DNA of 64,000 bases, from positions 248,001 to 312,000 of the forward strand of contig NZ_JABMKX010000007.1 in the NCBI RefSeq assembly GCF_013204885.1, given 5' to 3'. A program made the position numbers and the translations under genes. Of this stretch, positions 26,543 to 36,059 are shown piece after piece; positions within the stretch are counted from its first letter, which is position 1, and every line of letters begins with the position of its first letter. A model generated the notes under the pieces. The model was given only the letters and a program-made list of their open reading frames with translations. It did not search any database and was not told the DNA's origin. Origin of the DNA: Paenibacillus tritici (GTDB lineage Bacteria > Bacillota > Bacilli > Paenibacillales > Paenibacillaceae).

Positions 26543-26563
26543 CCCGCATTGCAGTGTCGTCTG

Positions 26564-27928
26564 TTACATGGCCTTTTCAGCCACATCATGAACTAGATTT
26601 CTTATCCACTTGCGGGAGTAAATCCGGGCATATCCGAAGCCAAAGCGGACAACCTCCTCTAGGGAGATGACGAGATACACAAGGTACACAGGCTGGTTCC
26701 AGACATAGGACAGCAGCAGCCCGGAGGGGACACCTATCAGCCACGTTGTGGTCGATTCCAAGGTGAACACGAACTTACTGTCTCCCCCGCTGTTTAGAAT
26801 TCCGCCAGCTATAATCATATTGGACACCTTGACCCAAAGAAATCCAGCAAACACGATAACGATATACATGCTCATTTGCTTAGCATCCTCGGAGATATTG
26901 AATGCAGAGACATACAGCTTCGAACCTGCCGCAATGATAACCCCGACAATCAGAGAGATAATGATGCCAAGGCGAATGAACCTTTTCGCGTGATCGAGTG
27001 CAAGTTCAGTTTCGTCCGCACCCAAACGGTTACCAACCATTACTCCTGCTGCACTGGCCAGTCCCGATAATAAGCCGATACAAAGACCCTGCAGCGGGAA
27101 GGTAATAGTCATCGCAGTCATTTCCGTTGACCCCATACGGCTATAAATGATCGCATATACCGTTTCGCCCAATACCCAGATCAATTCAGTCAGTAGCAGC
27201 GGATAGGTCGTTCCAAAAAACTTGCGAATGAGCGGTTTAGGAATGATGAACAAGTTCTTTAACCCGACAGCTCCCGGTAAACGATATCGGTATACGGCAC
27301 CAATGATCAACAAGCATTCTAAGATCCTGGAAATAAGGGTAGCAATGGCCGCGCCCTTCAGACCAAGCGCAGGAGCGCCGAAATGGCCGTATATAAGCAC
27401 GTAATTCAGTATAATATTTAAACCCACTGAGATTAAACTTACATACATCGGCCATTTGGCATGGCCCGTACTGCGCAAAATCGCGGAATACATCATCGTG
27501 AGCATAACAGGCACAAAGCCGATCGACATGACCTGAAGGAAAATGTACCCCTCATCTATTACATTCACATCTGTAGTGAACAGGCTCAAAAAGAGCGGCG
27601 AATCCAGGAAGACAGCCGCAGAGAACAGGAAAGAGAACGTGAATCCGGTGATCAGCCCGAGACCCAGCACTTGGGAGACACTTTTGGAATCCTTGTTCCC
27701 CCAAAACTGGGCAGCGTAAATGGATACTCCCGTCGATAAACCGGCTAGGACAACCGCGATGATCCCGTATATTTTGGTAGATATCCCCACCGAGGCAATG
27801 GCCACATCTCCAAGCTGCCCGACCATCAATTGATCCGTCAAATTGAGCAGTGCCATCAGCAAGCTTTGAAGCGTAACGGGCACAGCGATTTTATACACAC
27901 TTTTATAGAACTCTTTGTTCTCTGACAT
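26564..27928 (-). CDS. MATE family efflux transporter
   Basis: 454 residues, twelve hydrophobic helices in two MatE halves. The N-terminal half begins VYKIAVPVTLQSLLMALLNL then TDQLMVGQLGDVAIASVG, and the second half repeats it (LTELIWVLGETVYAIIYSRM, TEMTAMTI). MATE proteins export drugs or metabolites using a Na+ or H+ gradient. The RBS is poor (GGGGG 13 bases upstream). Confidence 0.92.
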   Translation of the reverse strand: MSENKEFYKSVYKIAVPVTLQSLLMALLNLTDQLMVGQLGDVAIASVGISTKIYGIIAVVLAGLSTGVSIYAAQFWGNKDSKSVSQVLGLGLITGFTFSFLFSAAVFLDSPLFLSLFTTDVNVIDEGYIFLQVMSIGFVPVMLTMMYSAILRSTGHAKWPMYVSLISVGLNIILNYVLIYGHFGAPALGLKGAAIATLISRILECLLIIGAVYRYRLPGAVGLKNLFIIPKPLIRKFFGTTYPLLLTELIWVLGETVYAIIYSRMGSTEMTAMTITFPLQGLCIGLLSGLASAAGVMVGNRLGADETELALDHAKRFIRLGIIISLIVGVIIAAGSKLYVSAFNISEDAKQMSMYIVIVFAGFLWVKVSNMIIAGGILNSGGDSKFVFTLESTTTWLIGVPSGLLLSYVWNQPVYLVYLVISLEEVVRFGFGYARIYSRKWIRNLVHDVAEKAM

Positions 27929-28003
27929 GATTCGTACATAACCCCCATATTCTAGATTTTTCCATTAATCCATAGCCATTGCAGTCTATGACTTAGTGTG
28001 AGG

Positions 28004-28663
28004 TCATATCACCTTTTTGTAGCGCATAAGTGTGTAATTATCGTTTGGCTGAATTTCTACAACCTTGAACTTCTTCGCAAAGCTCAATTGCTGATACCCG
28101 TCTCCATCCACTAAAGTAATGTTCGTGGAGCCGCCGATGATGATCGGGAGCTGCATCAGAATAATTTCATCGACGATATCCTGATTGAAAATATGCCAGT
28201 TCAAAAATCCGCCACCTTCAACCATCAGGCTGGTGATCCCGTAATTTTCCTCTAACTGACGTTCAAGCTCCACAAAATCAACGGTATCCTTGCCGCAGAT
28301 GAGGCACTCCTTCCCTCTTTCCCGGATCTGCTTGATCTTATCTTCATCCCGTCCTTTCTCGGTCGTGACAATAATCGTCTTTCCCTGATCCGAAAGCACA
28401 TTGCAGTCCATCGGAATATCCAGGGTAGTCGTCGGTATGATACGGATTGGATTTTTGTTCTCCTCATACCGATTCGTAAGAAATGGATTGTCGGTCAGGA
28501 TTGTATTTTTACCAACCATAATGCCCTGCACATTCCCCCGGAATAGATGGATGAATTCCATATCCTCACTGGAAAATAAGGAAAAAAGCTCTTTACTCGA
28601 ATTCCCGGCCCCCATCGTGAGCTTTCCGTCGATTGAAATTTGGCTGAATATCGTTGTTTTCAT
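28004..28663 (-). CDS. RibD C-terminal/dihydrofolate reductase-like reductase
   Basis: 219 residues of the RibD reductase domain: SQISIDGKLTMG, VQGIMVGKNTILTDNPFLT, RIIPTTTLDIP, SLMVEGGGFLNWHIF and LMQLPIIIGG. The deaminase half of riboflavin RibD is absent, as in stand-alone pyrimidine reductases or RibD-like proteins of unknown substrate. RBS AAGGGGAG. Starts only 21 bases after the stop of the solute-binding-like gene, so it may be the last gene of that operon. Confidence 0.88.
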   Translation of the reverse strand: MKTTIFSQISIDGKLTMGAGNSSKELFSLFSSEDMEFIHLFRGNVQGIMVGKNTILTDNPFLTNRYEENKNPIRIIPTTTLDIPMDCNVLSDQGKTIIVTTEKGRDEDKIKQIRERGKECLICGKDTVDFVELERQLEENYGITSLMVEGGGFLNWHIFNQDIVDEIILMQLPIIIGGSTNITLVDGDGYQQLSFAKKFKVVEIQPNDNYTLMRYKKVI

Positions 28664-28684
28664 TTCTCTTCTCCCCTTATCTGA

Positions 28685-29821
28685 TTAGTTTTGTAATGCG
28701 CCCCAGGATGCTTTGAGGGTCTGTTCCATTCTTTTCAAGGCTTGTTCGGGATTGCTTAAGGGCAACTCGATCAGACCCGCATTTAGAGCCTCCCAAACAT
28801 GGATCATGAAGGGGTAAGTCGGCATCGGCCGTGTGTGGTCTAAAAGCGACAAAATCATTCTTTTATTAGGTGCAGCAGAGGCACTTAGGCGGTGTAGCAC
28901 CTGCTCCTGAGCCGGAATTCGCTGCACGCCCTGCGTCCACAGGGTTTGGCATTCGTCACTCAGCATAAAACGCGTGAATGACAAAATATCCTCCCGCTCC
29001 TCCGTGGTTAATGAAAAATTCGGGTAGATCAGGCCGATGGAAGAAGACATAGATAGCGATTGCTGGCCTTCTATGACTGGAAGCTGGCAAACCTCAAGCC
29101 TATCGTTCATATGCTTGTCCAGATGGTTGTAGATCCACTCCCCACAAATAATAGCGCCGATCTTACCGTCAATGAACTGCTCTAGCAGTCCTGTAGAACC
29201 GTCGAGACTGACGAGTACGCCCTGATCCATCTTGTCGCGGATGAATTCAAGCGCTTGCTTCATTTCAGGGCTGACGATATTCGGCTTTCCATTCTGTACA
29301 GGCCAGCCACCGAAAGCTGTAAGGAACGGAATAAACCAATAGCCCTGTTGTAGATCCGCCCCAATGGGTACGATGCCTTGGGCGGTTAACCTCTCTGCTG
29401 CCTCTTCAAACACGTTCCATGTCGCTGGTGCACTGGGGTAAATCTCCGGATTGTAATATAGAACCAGATGATTGCCCCGCAAGACCGGGATACCATACTG
29501 GACACCCTCCATTTGCATCGTGGAAAGGGCCTCCTCAGTCAGCACATCCTCAAACAACCCGCCCGGAACCTCGGAGTAAAGACCATTGTCGACATAGGAG
29601 GACATATCGGCAGGAACCATCGCCAGATGCGGACCTTGGCGGGTATGTTTGATTCGGTTCAAGCGCGCAGTCAGTTCCGTAATGTTCATCACTTGTGGCG
29701 TAATTTGTACGCTGAAGCGCTCTGTATACAGCTTGCAAATCCCCTCCAGCACTTCAATCGAGGTATCTCCCGGACCGTCAAACTCATGCCATAGCACGAT
29801 TTCCTTGTTGTTCTTTTCCAT
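28685..29821 (-). CDS. Family 1 solute-binding-like protein without signal peptide
   Basis: 378 residues with the fold of sugar ABC binding proteins (VLWHEFDGPGDTS at the start, LYYNPEIYPSAPATWNVFEE, GYWFIPFLTAFGGWP, GKIGAIICGEWIYNHL). The N-terminus is MEKNNKEIVLWHEF: no signal peptide, no lipobox, and no upstream in-frame extension that would supply one. The protein should be cytoplasmic. RBS GGGAGAG. Preceded by the GH13 gene (16 bases); no permease genes nearby. A role as a cytoplasmic sugar carrier or sensor is inference. Confidence 0.82.
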   Translation of the reverse strand: MEKNNKEIVLWHEFDGPGDTSIEVLEGICKLYTERFSVQITPQVMNITELTARLNRIKHTRQGPHLAMVPADMSSYVDNGLYSEVPGGLFEDVLTEEALSTMQMEGVQYGIPVLRGNHLVLYYNPEIYPSAPATWNVFEEAAERLTAQGIVPIGADLQQGYWFIPFLTAFGGWPVQNGKPNIVSPEMKQALEFIRDKMDQGVLVSLDGSTGLLEQFIDGKIGAIICGEWIYNHLDKHMNDRLEVCQLPVIEGQQSLSMSSSIGLIYPNFSLTTEEREDILSFTRFMLSDECQTLWTQGVQRIPAQEQVLHRLSASAAPNKRMILSLLDHTRPMPTYPFMIHVWEALNAGLIELPLSNPEQALKRMEQTLKASWGALQN

Positions 29822-29837
29822 TCGCAGCCTCTCTCCC

Positions 29838-31769
29838 TTATCTACAATTGTTAATGAGCACTAGAGCCTGATTAGGCGCAAGCTGCAAGAAGTCGAACGC
29901 CTGACCTACGCTGCTACCCGTTAAAGAGCTATCCAGTGTTACAGTCATTGGGCATCGGCCGGGTACGGCCACGTTTAAATCGACTTGGCAGACAGCATCG
30001 GCACTCAAGTTAAAGCAGCACAGCATCGTCTCATCCCCTTGCATATACCCGTATATAGCAGTACCTTCCGGGGATTGAGCCACGAAAAAGTTCTCCGGCT
30101 TCACGAGGTGGTGCCAAGCTTCCTTAAATTCACTTAGCTCCGCCAGCAGCGGCAGCATGGGTGCAGGATTAGTCCAATTAATTTGCATGACATTAAAAAA
30201 AGCGCGGGAAATCTCCTCACCGTTCGTGTTGTCACCAAGACCACAGTTCAGGGGCTGCTCCTCATTCATTTCATAGCCCGTTGTCACGTAAGGAATTGCG
30301 TTCGGAAGAAATTGATTAAATACTGCGATCATCCGGGCAACCCCGACACCGCCCCGGCTCGTGATCCGGGGAGTATCTGCCGTTTCTGCACAAGCAAACA
30401 CATGAATATTCAACTCGGGCAGTTCCTCTAAGAATGAAACCAGGTTCTCCTTAGTAATCTCCGTCATCACGTTCCATCCGCTTCCAAGCATAATGTTGTA
30501 GCCCGTGTTCGCTGCCTTCCTGTGATTGCGGTTGAACAAATCTTCACTGATCAGGAGCGCATTCGGATTCATCTCTTTAACCGTGTCAAAAATACGAGTC
30601 AACAACGGAATAGGAAGCACATGTCCGATGTCGATGCGGAAGCCGTCAATCCCATACTTTTCGAGATTAAAGCGTACTGCCTGCTCCAGAACGTCCCATA
30701 ACTCCCAATTCGGCTCCTCTCCCGGGTAGTCATTGCATTTAATCGTATCAAAAAGGACATATGGCGCCTGACCCCTGCTGATAAGATGTCTCACTTGCGG
30801 AGAGAAATCTTTATAGAGGCGCAAGAACGTAATGTCTGTCCAAATCGGCTGCACATCATTAATCCAATCCGAATGCGCCGGAGAGGTTGTTATTCCCATC
30901 TCTTGCTCCACCAAAGTTAATAGCTCGTCTTCATAATTAGCAGCTCTTTCCTTCAACTGCTGCCAAAGGCTGGGATGAAGTTCTTGGGGCGGCGGTGAGA
31001 ACTTCCGCAGGAATGCTGCGGTCTCCTGGCTGTGATAGACCGTCTCCAAGTGGTCGGGCGTACACTCCTCAAAGAATCCAAGCTCAGGAATCGGCGGCGG
31101 CGCAAAGCCTTCTAATTCCTCAAGCTTGATCCAGTACACCCATTCGGGATGCTCAGTAATGAATGCACTGTTTCTCGCCGTTACACGAGGAATGAAATCG
31201 ACAACAGTCTTGATATCGAGCAAATGACAAGCTTCTACCAAAGCGCTAAGCTCATCGTGGATGGTGAACTCTTCCATACCGTCCAACAAGCTGTCATGCA
31301 GGTTCTGGTCCAAGTGGAATAACGATTGCACAGCATAAGGTGACCCGATATCCCCCTTCAGATTTAACTTGCTATACTGGTTTACTGGAAGCATATACAG
31401 AATATTGACGCCCATTTTCTTTAACAGCGGCAGAAGAATAAGGAATTTTAGAAAAGTGCCCGATTCGACTGTTCCGTCATGGTTGTAATCCCAGGCCGTC
31501 GAATAACGAATTAACGCAGAATAGATCGTGCTCTCGTCTAAATTCGTGCGTTCCTTGAGCAAATACCTCCAGGAAAGCTTGTCTACATACCTCAAATGCT
31601 CTGTCAAAAAATCGTACGGATGCACACATATTTCACCGTCTTTTTCGTAGAGAATAGGCTTATAGCTGCACTCATTCCACACTGCAGGTATCCAAATCGG
31701 CTCTACCTCTCTGGCCTTGTTCATAGACAAGTAATCCTGAACAAGTCTAAATTTGTCTTCTTTGCCCAT
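29838..31769 (-). CDS. GH13 alpha-amylase family enzyme, maltosyltransferase-like
   Basis: 643 residues, cytoplasmic. The TIM-barrel signatures are atypical but complete: VVDFIPRVTARN (region I), DGFRIDIGHV with nucleophile Asp about 380 (II), LLISEDLF with acid/base Glu about 409 (III), and CAETADTPR with the stabiliser Asp (IV). The N-terminal pattern SGTFLKFLILLPLLKKMGVN, then PVNQYSKLNLKGDIGSPYA, resembles the Thermotoga-type maltosyltransferase as I remember it, of similar length. Start: the ATG at 31769 has GAGGGGTGG 9 bases upstream; the GTG at 31781 lies within that site. Operon with the zinc dehydrogenase before and the binding protein after. Confidence 0.85.
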   Translation of the reverse strand: MGKEDKFRLVQDYLSMNKAREVEPIWIPAVWNECSYKPILYEKDGEICVHPYDFLTEHLRYVDKLSWRYLLKERTNLDESTIYSALIRYSTAWDYNHDGTVESGTFLKFLILLPLLKKMGVNILYMLPVNQYSKLNLKGDIGSPYAVQSLFHLDQNLHDSLLDGMEEFTIHDELSALVEACHLLDIKTVVDFIPRVTARNSAFITEHPEWVYWIKLEELEGFAPPPIPELGFFEECTPDHLETVYHSQETAAFLRKFSPPPQELHPSLWQQLKERAANYEDELLTLVEQEMGITTSPAHSDWINDVQPIWTDITFLRLYKDFSPQVRHLISRGQAPYVLFDTIKCNDYPGEEPNWELWDVLEQAVRFNLEKYGIDGFRIDIGHVLPIPLLTRIFDTVKEMNPNALLISEDLFNRNHRKAANTGYNIMLGSGWNVMTEITKENLVSFLEELPELNIHVFACAETADTPRITSRGGVGVARMIAVFNQFLPNAIPYVTTGYEMNEEQPLNCGLGDNTNGEEISRAFFNVMQINWTNPAPMLPLLAELSEFKEAWHHLVKPENFFVAQSPEGTAIYGYMQGDETMLCCFNLSADAVCQVDLNVAVPGRCPMTVTLDSSLTGSSVGQAFDFLQLAPNQALVLINNCR

Positions 31770-31805
31770 GAATAGATCCACCCCTCGCTAATTACAGCTC
31801 CACAT

Positions 31806-32846
31806 TTAGGGAACAAAAACCGTCTTCACGGTATCACTCTCAACCACCTTCAAAGAATTCAATTCATAGCCGATCAACTCGTTTATTGCTGCTTCGTGCT
31901 GATTGAGCTTAACTTTTCTAGTCACCAGTTTCTCCAGTTCAGGTGTCTCAGCAGCAAACCGTATAGCTTCCTCGAACATGTAGCGGTATTCGCCTGCTGC
32001 GATAATTTTGATGGCCTGCTGTACGAATTTGGTAGGAGAAAAAGTGTACCGGTAATTCGCATTAATACCAAAAGGAACGATGCGGCCTCCACGCTCAATC
32101 CATTGCTCCGCCATTTCGAGCTGAGTGCCTACCGTGTCGATAATCACATCAAACTTATGTCCCGAGCAGATCTCTTCTACGGTAGCTTCATGTAATTGGG
32201 AAGGTGTCAGAGCATAATCTGAGATTTCTCTGGCAAAAGCCAACCGGTAAGGATTAATTTCCGTCGCAACGGTAAGAGCCGCCTTGGATTTACTCACAAT
32301 TTGACTTAGCAATCCCATCGGACCCGATCCAAGAATGAGCACCTTATCATCTGCAGTGACATTAGCCTCTTTGAAATTGTGCAGCACACAGGCAAGAGGC
32401 TCGATCAAAACCCCTGTTTCCCAGCTCATATGATCAGGAAGCAGGTGTGCAAACGTTTGTACAGTAGAGTAAAAAAAAGTGAATGTCCCATTTCGATTCA
32501 AACCCGCAATAGGCATCCCATTTCCATCGGTGCCCATGCAGAGGTGCGGCTGTTTCTTCAAGCAAAAATAACATTTCTCGCAGCTTTGATTCGGATCAAT
32601 AACCACGCGGTCGCCTACCTTAACGCGGTCAACGTTGCTGCCGGTTTCAATTACGGTCCCTACAGCCTCATGACCGCGAATAACGCCTGGAACCCCCTCC
32701 TCTTTGCCCGTTATGACTGCTAAATCTGTTCCACATACACCCGTCATCTCAATCCGGATCTTGACTTCATCCGGTGCTGCAATTGTCGGCTCTTCCCATT
32801 CGCAGAGCTCCAGCTTATGATTCGATGTCCACACAAGCGCCTCCAT
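31806..32846 (-). CDS. Zinc-dependent alcohol/polyol dehydrogenase
   Basis: 346 residues, medium-chain family. Catalytic zinc site Cys in GVCGTDLAV, GHEAVG; structural zinc cysteines CEKCYFCLKKQPHLC; NAD motif GSGPMG. Likely oxidises a sugar alcohol or related hydroxyl. The ATG at 32846 is preferred over 32852 by its 8-base distance from GGAAGGGG. First gene of the GH13/binding-protein operon; a cre-like site lies about 130 bases upstream. Confidence 0.9.
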   Translation of the reverse strand: MEALVWTSNHKLELCEWEEPTIAAPDEVKIRIEMTGVCGTDLAVITGKEEGVPGVIRGHEAVGTVIETGSNVDRVKVGDRVVIDPNQSCEKCYFCLKKQPHLCMGTDGNGMPIAGLNRNGTFTFFYSTVQTFAHLLPDHMSWETGVLIEPLACVLHNFKEANVTADDKVLILGSGPMGLLSQIVSKSKAALTVATEINPYRLAFAREISDYALTPSQLHEATVEEICSGHKFDVIIDTVGTQLEMAEQWIERGGRIVPFGINANYRYTFSPTKFVQQAIKIIAAGEYRYMFEEAIRFAAETPELEKLVTRKVKLNQHEAAINELIGYELNSLKVVESDTVKTVFVP

Positions 32847-32975
32847 ACGCATTCCCCTTCCCCTTTCACTTCTTCACTATCCATATTCATCCAGAATATA
32901 TCATAGATACCACGTAAAAGTAAGGTGAATTTTGTCGAATAATGTTAATAAATACATTTTATATAAATCTTCAAT

Positions 32976-32989
32976 AGTAAGCGCTTTAA
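32976..32989. promoter_or_regulatory. Candidate CcpA cre site
   Basis: AGTAAGCGCTTTAA resembles the catabolite-repression consensus TGWAARCGYTWNCW. It is upstream of the dehydrogenase-GH13 operon, consistent with a carbohydrate operon. Confidence 0.45.
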
Positions 32990-33017
32990 TTTTTACATTT
33001 TGATAACATACAATATC

Positions 33018-33053
33018 AGCTCAAAGGGAGTGTTCGCACACTCCCTTTGAGCT
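33018..33053. terminator. Terminator of the zinc-free MDR gene
   Basis: A perfect 16-base stem (AGCTCAAAGGGAGTGT with its complement) around a TCGC loop, 6 bases after the stop at 33059. The T tract is poor on the minus strand. Confidence 0.7.
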
Positions 33054-33058
33054 GTTCC

Positions 33059-33973
33059 TTAGGATAGGGAACTTACAGTAATGACGACATTCCCCTTCTT
33101 ATGTTTTTGTTCGACATAACGATGGGCATCCGGAATTTGTTCCAGTGAATAGCATCTATCAATAACAGGCTTAAGGGTACCGGCCTCAAGCTGCTCTTGG
33201 AGGAAGATAAGATCTTCCACGCGAGGCTTGTGTGACATATCCACACTCACATACTTCCCGTTCGTACGCAGTGCTTTTTTGAATGCCGATTTTTTGATTT
33301 TCGATATCTTTTGCCCAACGGCATCAAAGATCAGATCATAGCTTTCTTCATGCGCCATGAACTTCTGCTTCGTATAATCTATGACCCGGTCGGCTCCTAT
33401 AGATCTTACCAGCTCAAGATTAGCAGTACTGCATACCCCTGTTACATCTGCCCCATAATATTTGGCAAGCTGGACCGCATAAGTTCCTACACTTCCAGAG
33501 GCTCCATAAATAAGCACCTTCATTCCGCTCGCGAGTTGCCCCTTCCTTAGAAAGTTCAACGCGGTGAGCCCCCCGACGGGAACAGCGGCAGCCTGCTCAT
33601 AGCTCACATTGACCGGCTTCATGACCACCAGTCCATCTTCAGGCAGACATTTGTACTCGGCATATGCACCGAAGCTGAAACCACAAGACGCAAATATTTG
33701 ATCGCCAATCTTAAAGCGTGTTACATTTTTGCCTGCGGCTTCAACTTCCCCGGCTAACTCAAACCCCAATATCGTTACCTTTTTGGGCCTTAAGAGACCA
33801 TTGTACAATCTTGCAAGGAACGGGTCAGCCTTTCGCATACGCCAGTCCCCCGCTGTTACCGTTGCCGCATAGATTCTGACAAGGACTTCGTTATCCTTCG
33901 GTGCAGGTTTCTCTAGCTCCTTCAGGTGAAGCACATCAGGCGAACCGTATTTGGCATATACCATTGCTCTCAT
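33059..33973 (-). CDS. Zinc-free MDR oxidoreductase (quinone oxidoreductase-like)
   Basis: 304 residues. [20 protein letters not shown] start, [34 protein letters not shown], and the NADP site [20 protein letters not shown]. Zinc ligands are absent, as in the zeta-crystallin/quinone reductase group. Starts 14 bases after the XRE gene, so it belongs to the membrane protein-XRE-MDR operon. Confidence 0.9.
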   Translation of the reverse strand: MRAMVYAKYGSPDVLHLKELEKPAPKDNEVLVRIYAATVTAGDWRMRKADPFLARLYNGLLRPKKVTILGFELAGEVEAAGKNVTRFKIGDQIFASCGFSFGAYAEYKCLPEDGLVVMKPVNVSYEQAAAVPVGGLTALNFLRKGQLASGMKVLIYGASGSVGTYAVQLAKYYGADVTGVCSTANLELVRSIGADRVIDYTKQKFMAHEESYDLIFDAVGQKISKIKKSAFKKALRTNGKYVSVDMSHKPRVEDLIFLQEQLEAGTLKPVIDRCYSLEQIPDAHRYVEQKHKKGNVVITVSSLS

Positions 33974-33987
33974 CCTTTACCCCCTAT

Positions 33988-34224
33988 CTATTTCCCACTT
34001 GGCTTTTCTGAATTTTCCCCGTAAAAGAATACCTCTTCGAGCGGCAAGTTAAAGGTGCGGGCTATACGAAAGGCCAACTCCAGTGAAGGAGAGTAATTTC
34101 CTTTTTCAAGAGCTACGATCGTTTGTCTGGTTACACCTACCTTGTCGGCCAGCTGCTGCTGGGTCATTTCGTTAAGATCGAAGCGTAATTTTCTGATGTA
34201 ATTGCCAACAAGAACTTTGCCCAT
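33988..34224 (-). CDS. XRE family small HTH regulator
   Basis: 78 residues, essentially one HTH: IRKLRFDLNEMTQQQLADKV, GVTRQTIVALEKGNYSPSLE, with the FNLPLEEVF tail common to YgzD/PlcR-like small regulators. RBS GGAGAGGAG. Co-transcribed with a membrane protein of matching small size, a frequent arrangement in Firmicutes. Confidence 0.92.
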   Translation of the reverse strand: MGKVLVGNYIRKLRFDLNEMTQQQLADKVGVTRQTIVALEKGNYSPSLELAFRIARTFNLPLEEVFFYGENSEKPSGK

Positions 34225-34225
34225 C

Positions 34226-34672
34226 TTAGACTCCTCTCCTGTAGTAATACAGTCTCGATATTGAACCGGTTACGTCTGACAGAAATCCAGCGGCGATTAG
34301 GACGATGAACATTACCTTCAAAGGCTGGTCTATAACCAATGAGCCCATAGCCAGCAGGAAGCCACTGACAAACATAGCAAATGAATTTCGGAAGGCCAGC
34401 AAGTCGATGCGCTTATCCAGTTCGTCCGCGAATGCAGGTTCCTTTTCACCTGTCGTCATCCGGAAGATGATGTTAAAAACAATGCTGATCACGATATGTG
34501 CCGCGATGGAAACCAAGGTCAATACAAGAATGAAGGAACCCCAGTAATGGAAGGTTACTTTTGAATCCAACACTTCATTGGGATACTGCGGGTACCTGTA
34601 CAGCAAATACACTGTAAAAATGAGCAGGGTGCTGATTAGTGATACGATGCTCTTCTTTTCCTGATAAGTCAT
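34226..34672 (-). CDS. Small membrane protein paired with XRE regulator
   Basis: 148 residues with four membrane helices (about 8-25, 42-66, 92-113 and 117-135). Resembles membrane proteins usually encoded next to XRE regulators of the YgzD type; function unknown. The start at 34672 is chosen by AAAGGTGG 8 bases upstream. One base separates its stop from the XRE gene start. Confidence 0.8.
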   Translation of the reverse strand: MTYQEKKSIVSLISTLLIFTVYLLYRYPQYPNEVLDSKVTFHYWGSFILVLTLVSIAAHIVISIVFNIIFRMTTGEKEPAFADELDKRIDLLAFRNSFAMFVSGFLLAMGSLVIDQPLKVMFIVLIAAGFLSDVTGSISRLYYYRRGV

Positions 34673-34689
34673 GTATGACACCACCTTTA

Positions 34690-34736
34690 GTATAGTTTAC
34701 TAAACATAATGTATACCAAACTATACATCGTGTCAA
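34690..34736 (-). promoter_or_regulatory. Promoter and inverted repeat of the XRE operon
   Basis: TTGACA (34731-34736), 17-base spacer, TACATT (34708-34713) on the minus strand. GTATAGTTT at 34690-34698 and AAACTATAC at 34718-34726 form an inverted repeat framing the -10, a plausible XRE operator. Confidence 0.7.
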
Positions 34737-34747
34737 CTTTATCATAC

Positions 34748-34807
34748 AAAAAAACCGTCTTATGTATGTTATGATCCTTTTCATCATACATAAGACGGTT
34801 TTTTTTG
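34748..34807. terminator. Strong bidirectional terminator
   Basis: AAAACCGTCTTATGTATG pairs perfectly with CATACATAAGACGGTTTT, with A and T tracts on both sides. Ends the hydrolase gene at 34813. Confidence 0.9.
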
Positions 34808-34812
34808 TAGTA

Positions 34813-35649
34813 TCAGCCCTTCAAGAATTGCAACAAGGCATGGTTAAATTCCTTAGCGTGGGTAACATTGAATCCGTGGGGGCCGCCCTCAATTACAACT
34901 AACTGGCTACCTGCGATCCGCTCATGCGCTTTTTGACCACTGATCTCGACAGGAACGATCGCATCAGCATCCCCATGAAGAATAAGCGTTGGCAATTTGA
35001 ATTTCTCAAGGTCCGCACGAAAATCGGTATAGCTGAATGCCGAGATGCAATCAAGCGTGCCTTTCGGCGACGCAAAAGCTGCAATATCGCGATTGTATAA
35101 GCGGAACGCTTCATTTACCAAGTCAGTTCTATCCCCAGAGGCGAAGAAATTGGTTACAAACCCATCTAGGAACCCTAAACGATCCGCCTTTACCCCCTCT
35201 TGGAATCCTTTAATAGTCGCATCGTCAAATCCGCCGTCCGGGTTATCCGAGGATTTGTACAGATACGGCGGGACAGCACCGGCCAACACCGCTTTTGATA
35301 CCCGATCCACTCCATAAGTACCAATGTAACGCGCTACTTCTCCTCCGCCCATGGAGAACCCGACCAATGTCACATCGTGAAGATCCAGGTTCAACATCAA
35401 CCCATGCAAATCCGCCGCGAATGTATCATAGTCGTATCCGTTCCACGGCTGGGAAGACTGACCGAATCCACGGCGATCATACGTGATCACCCGATAACCG
35501 GCTTCCACTAGTGCAGGCACTTGCTTCTCCCAGGACCTTCCACTGAGCGGCCAACCATGAATCAGCACAACTGGCTTCCCTGTTCCGACATCCTCATAAT
35601 GAAGCTCAATTGAAGTTCCATTCTCCTGCCCAACCGTAACCTTTGCCAT
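34813..35649 (-). CDS. Alpha/beta hydrolase (cofactor-free haloperoxidase/esterase type)
   Basis: 278 residues. Nucleophile Ser in LVGFSMGGGE, Asp in LILHGDADAIVP, His in GGPHGFNVTH; oxyanion HGWPLSGRSWE and TYDRRGFGQSSQPW are typical of the arylesterase/non-heme chloroperoxidase group. RBS GGAGGG. Cytoplasmic. Monocistronic, with its own terminator. Confidence 0.92.
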   Translation of the reverse strand: MAKVTVGQENGTSIELHYEDVGTGKPVVLIHGWPLSGRSWEKQVPALVEAGYRVITYDRRGFGQSSQPWNGYDYDTFAADLHGLMLNLDLHDVTLVGFSMGGGEVARYIGTYGVDRVSKAVLAGAVPPYLYKSSDNPDGGFDDATIKGFQEGVKADRLGFLDGFVTNFFASGDRTDLVNEAFRLYNRDIAAFASPKGTLDCISAFSYTDFRADLEKFKLPTLILHGDADAIVPVEISGQKAHERIAGSQLVVIEGGPHGFNVTHAKEFNHALLQFLKG

Positions 35650-35796
35650 TTGTACATCCCTCCATTTTTTGTTTTACCGCTTCATGAGCTTCTACTACCT
35701 CTTTAATTGTTAAATATAGTTAAAATTTTTGACGTTGAGAATATAACAATTAATAGTCTAGCTGTCAACACCCCGGGAAAATGGATATTGAGTATG

Positions 35797-35988
35797 TTAT
35801 GAATACTGACTTATAGTCTTCTCTAGCAACTCTCTGACGCATTCCTGCAACTCCCTTGGAGAGACCACCTTCACTTCCGGCCCGTATGCAAGCAGCTTCT
35901 GCGCCGTGAACGGGAACTCTTCAACAGGAATACAGCTGCTCTTGCCGCTGCGGGAATGATAAGCAAATGAAATCTCTCTCTTCTCCAC
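35797..35988 (-). pseudogene. WYL-domain regulator remnant (YafY-like)
   Basis: 63 residues matching only the C-terminal end of a WYL-type transcriptional regulator (LLAYGPEVKVVSPRELQECV). The DNA-binding domain and most of the WYL domain are missing. Confidence 0.6.
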
Positions 35989-36059
35989 GGCTCCACCTAA
36001 CTACGTCATATTTTGTCATAGTTCAAGTGTATCATTGAGTCTAGAAGGGAGCGATAACA

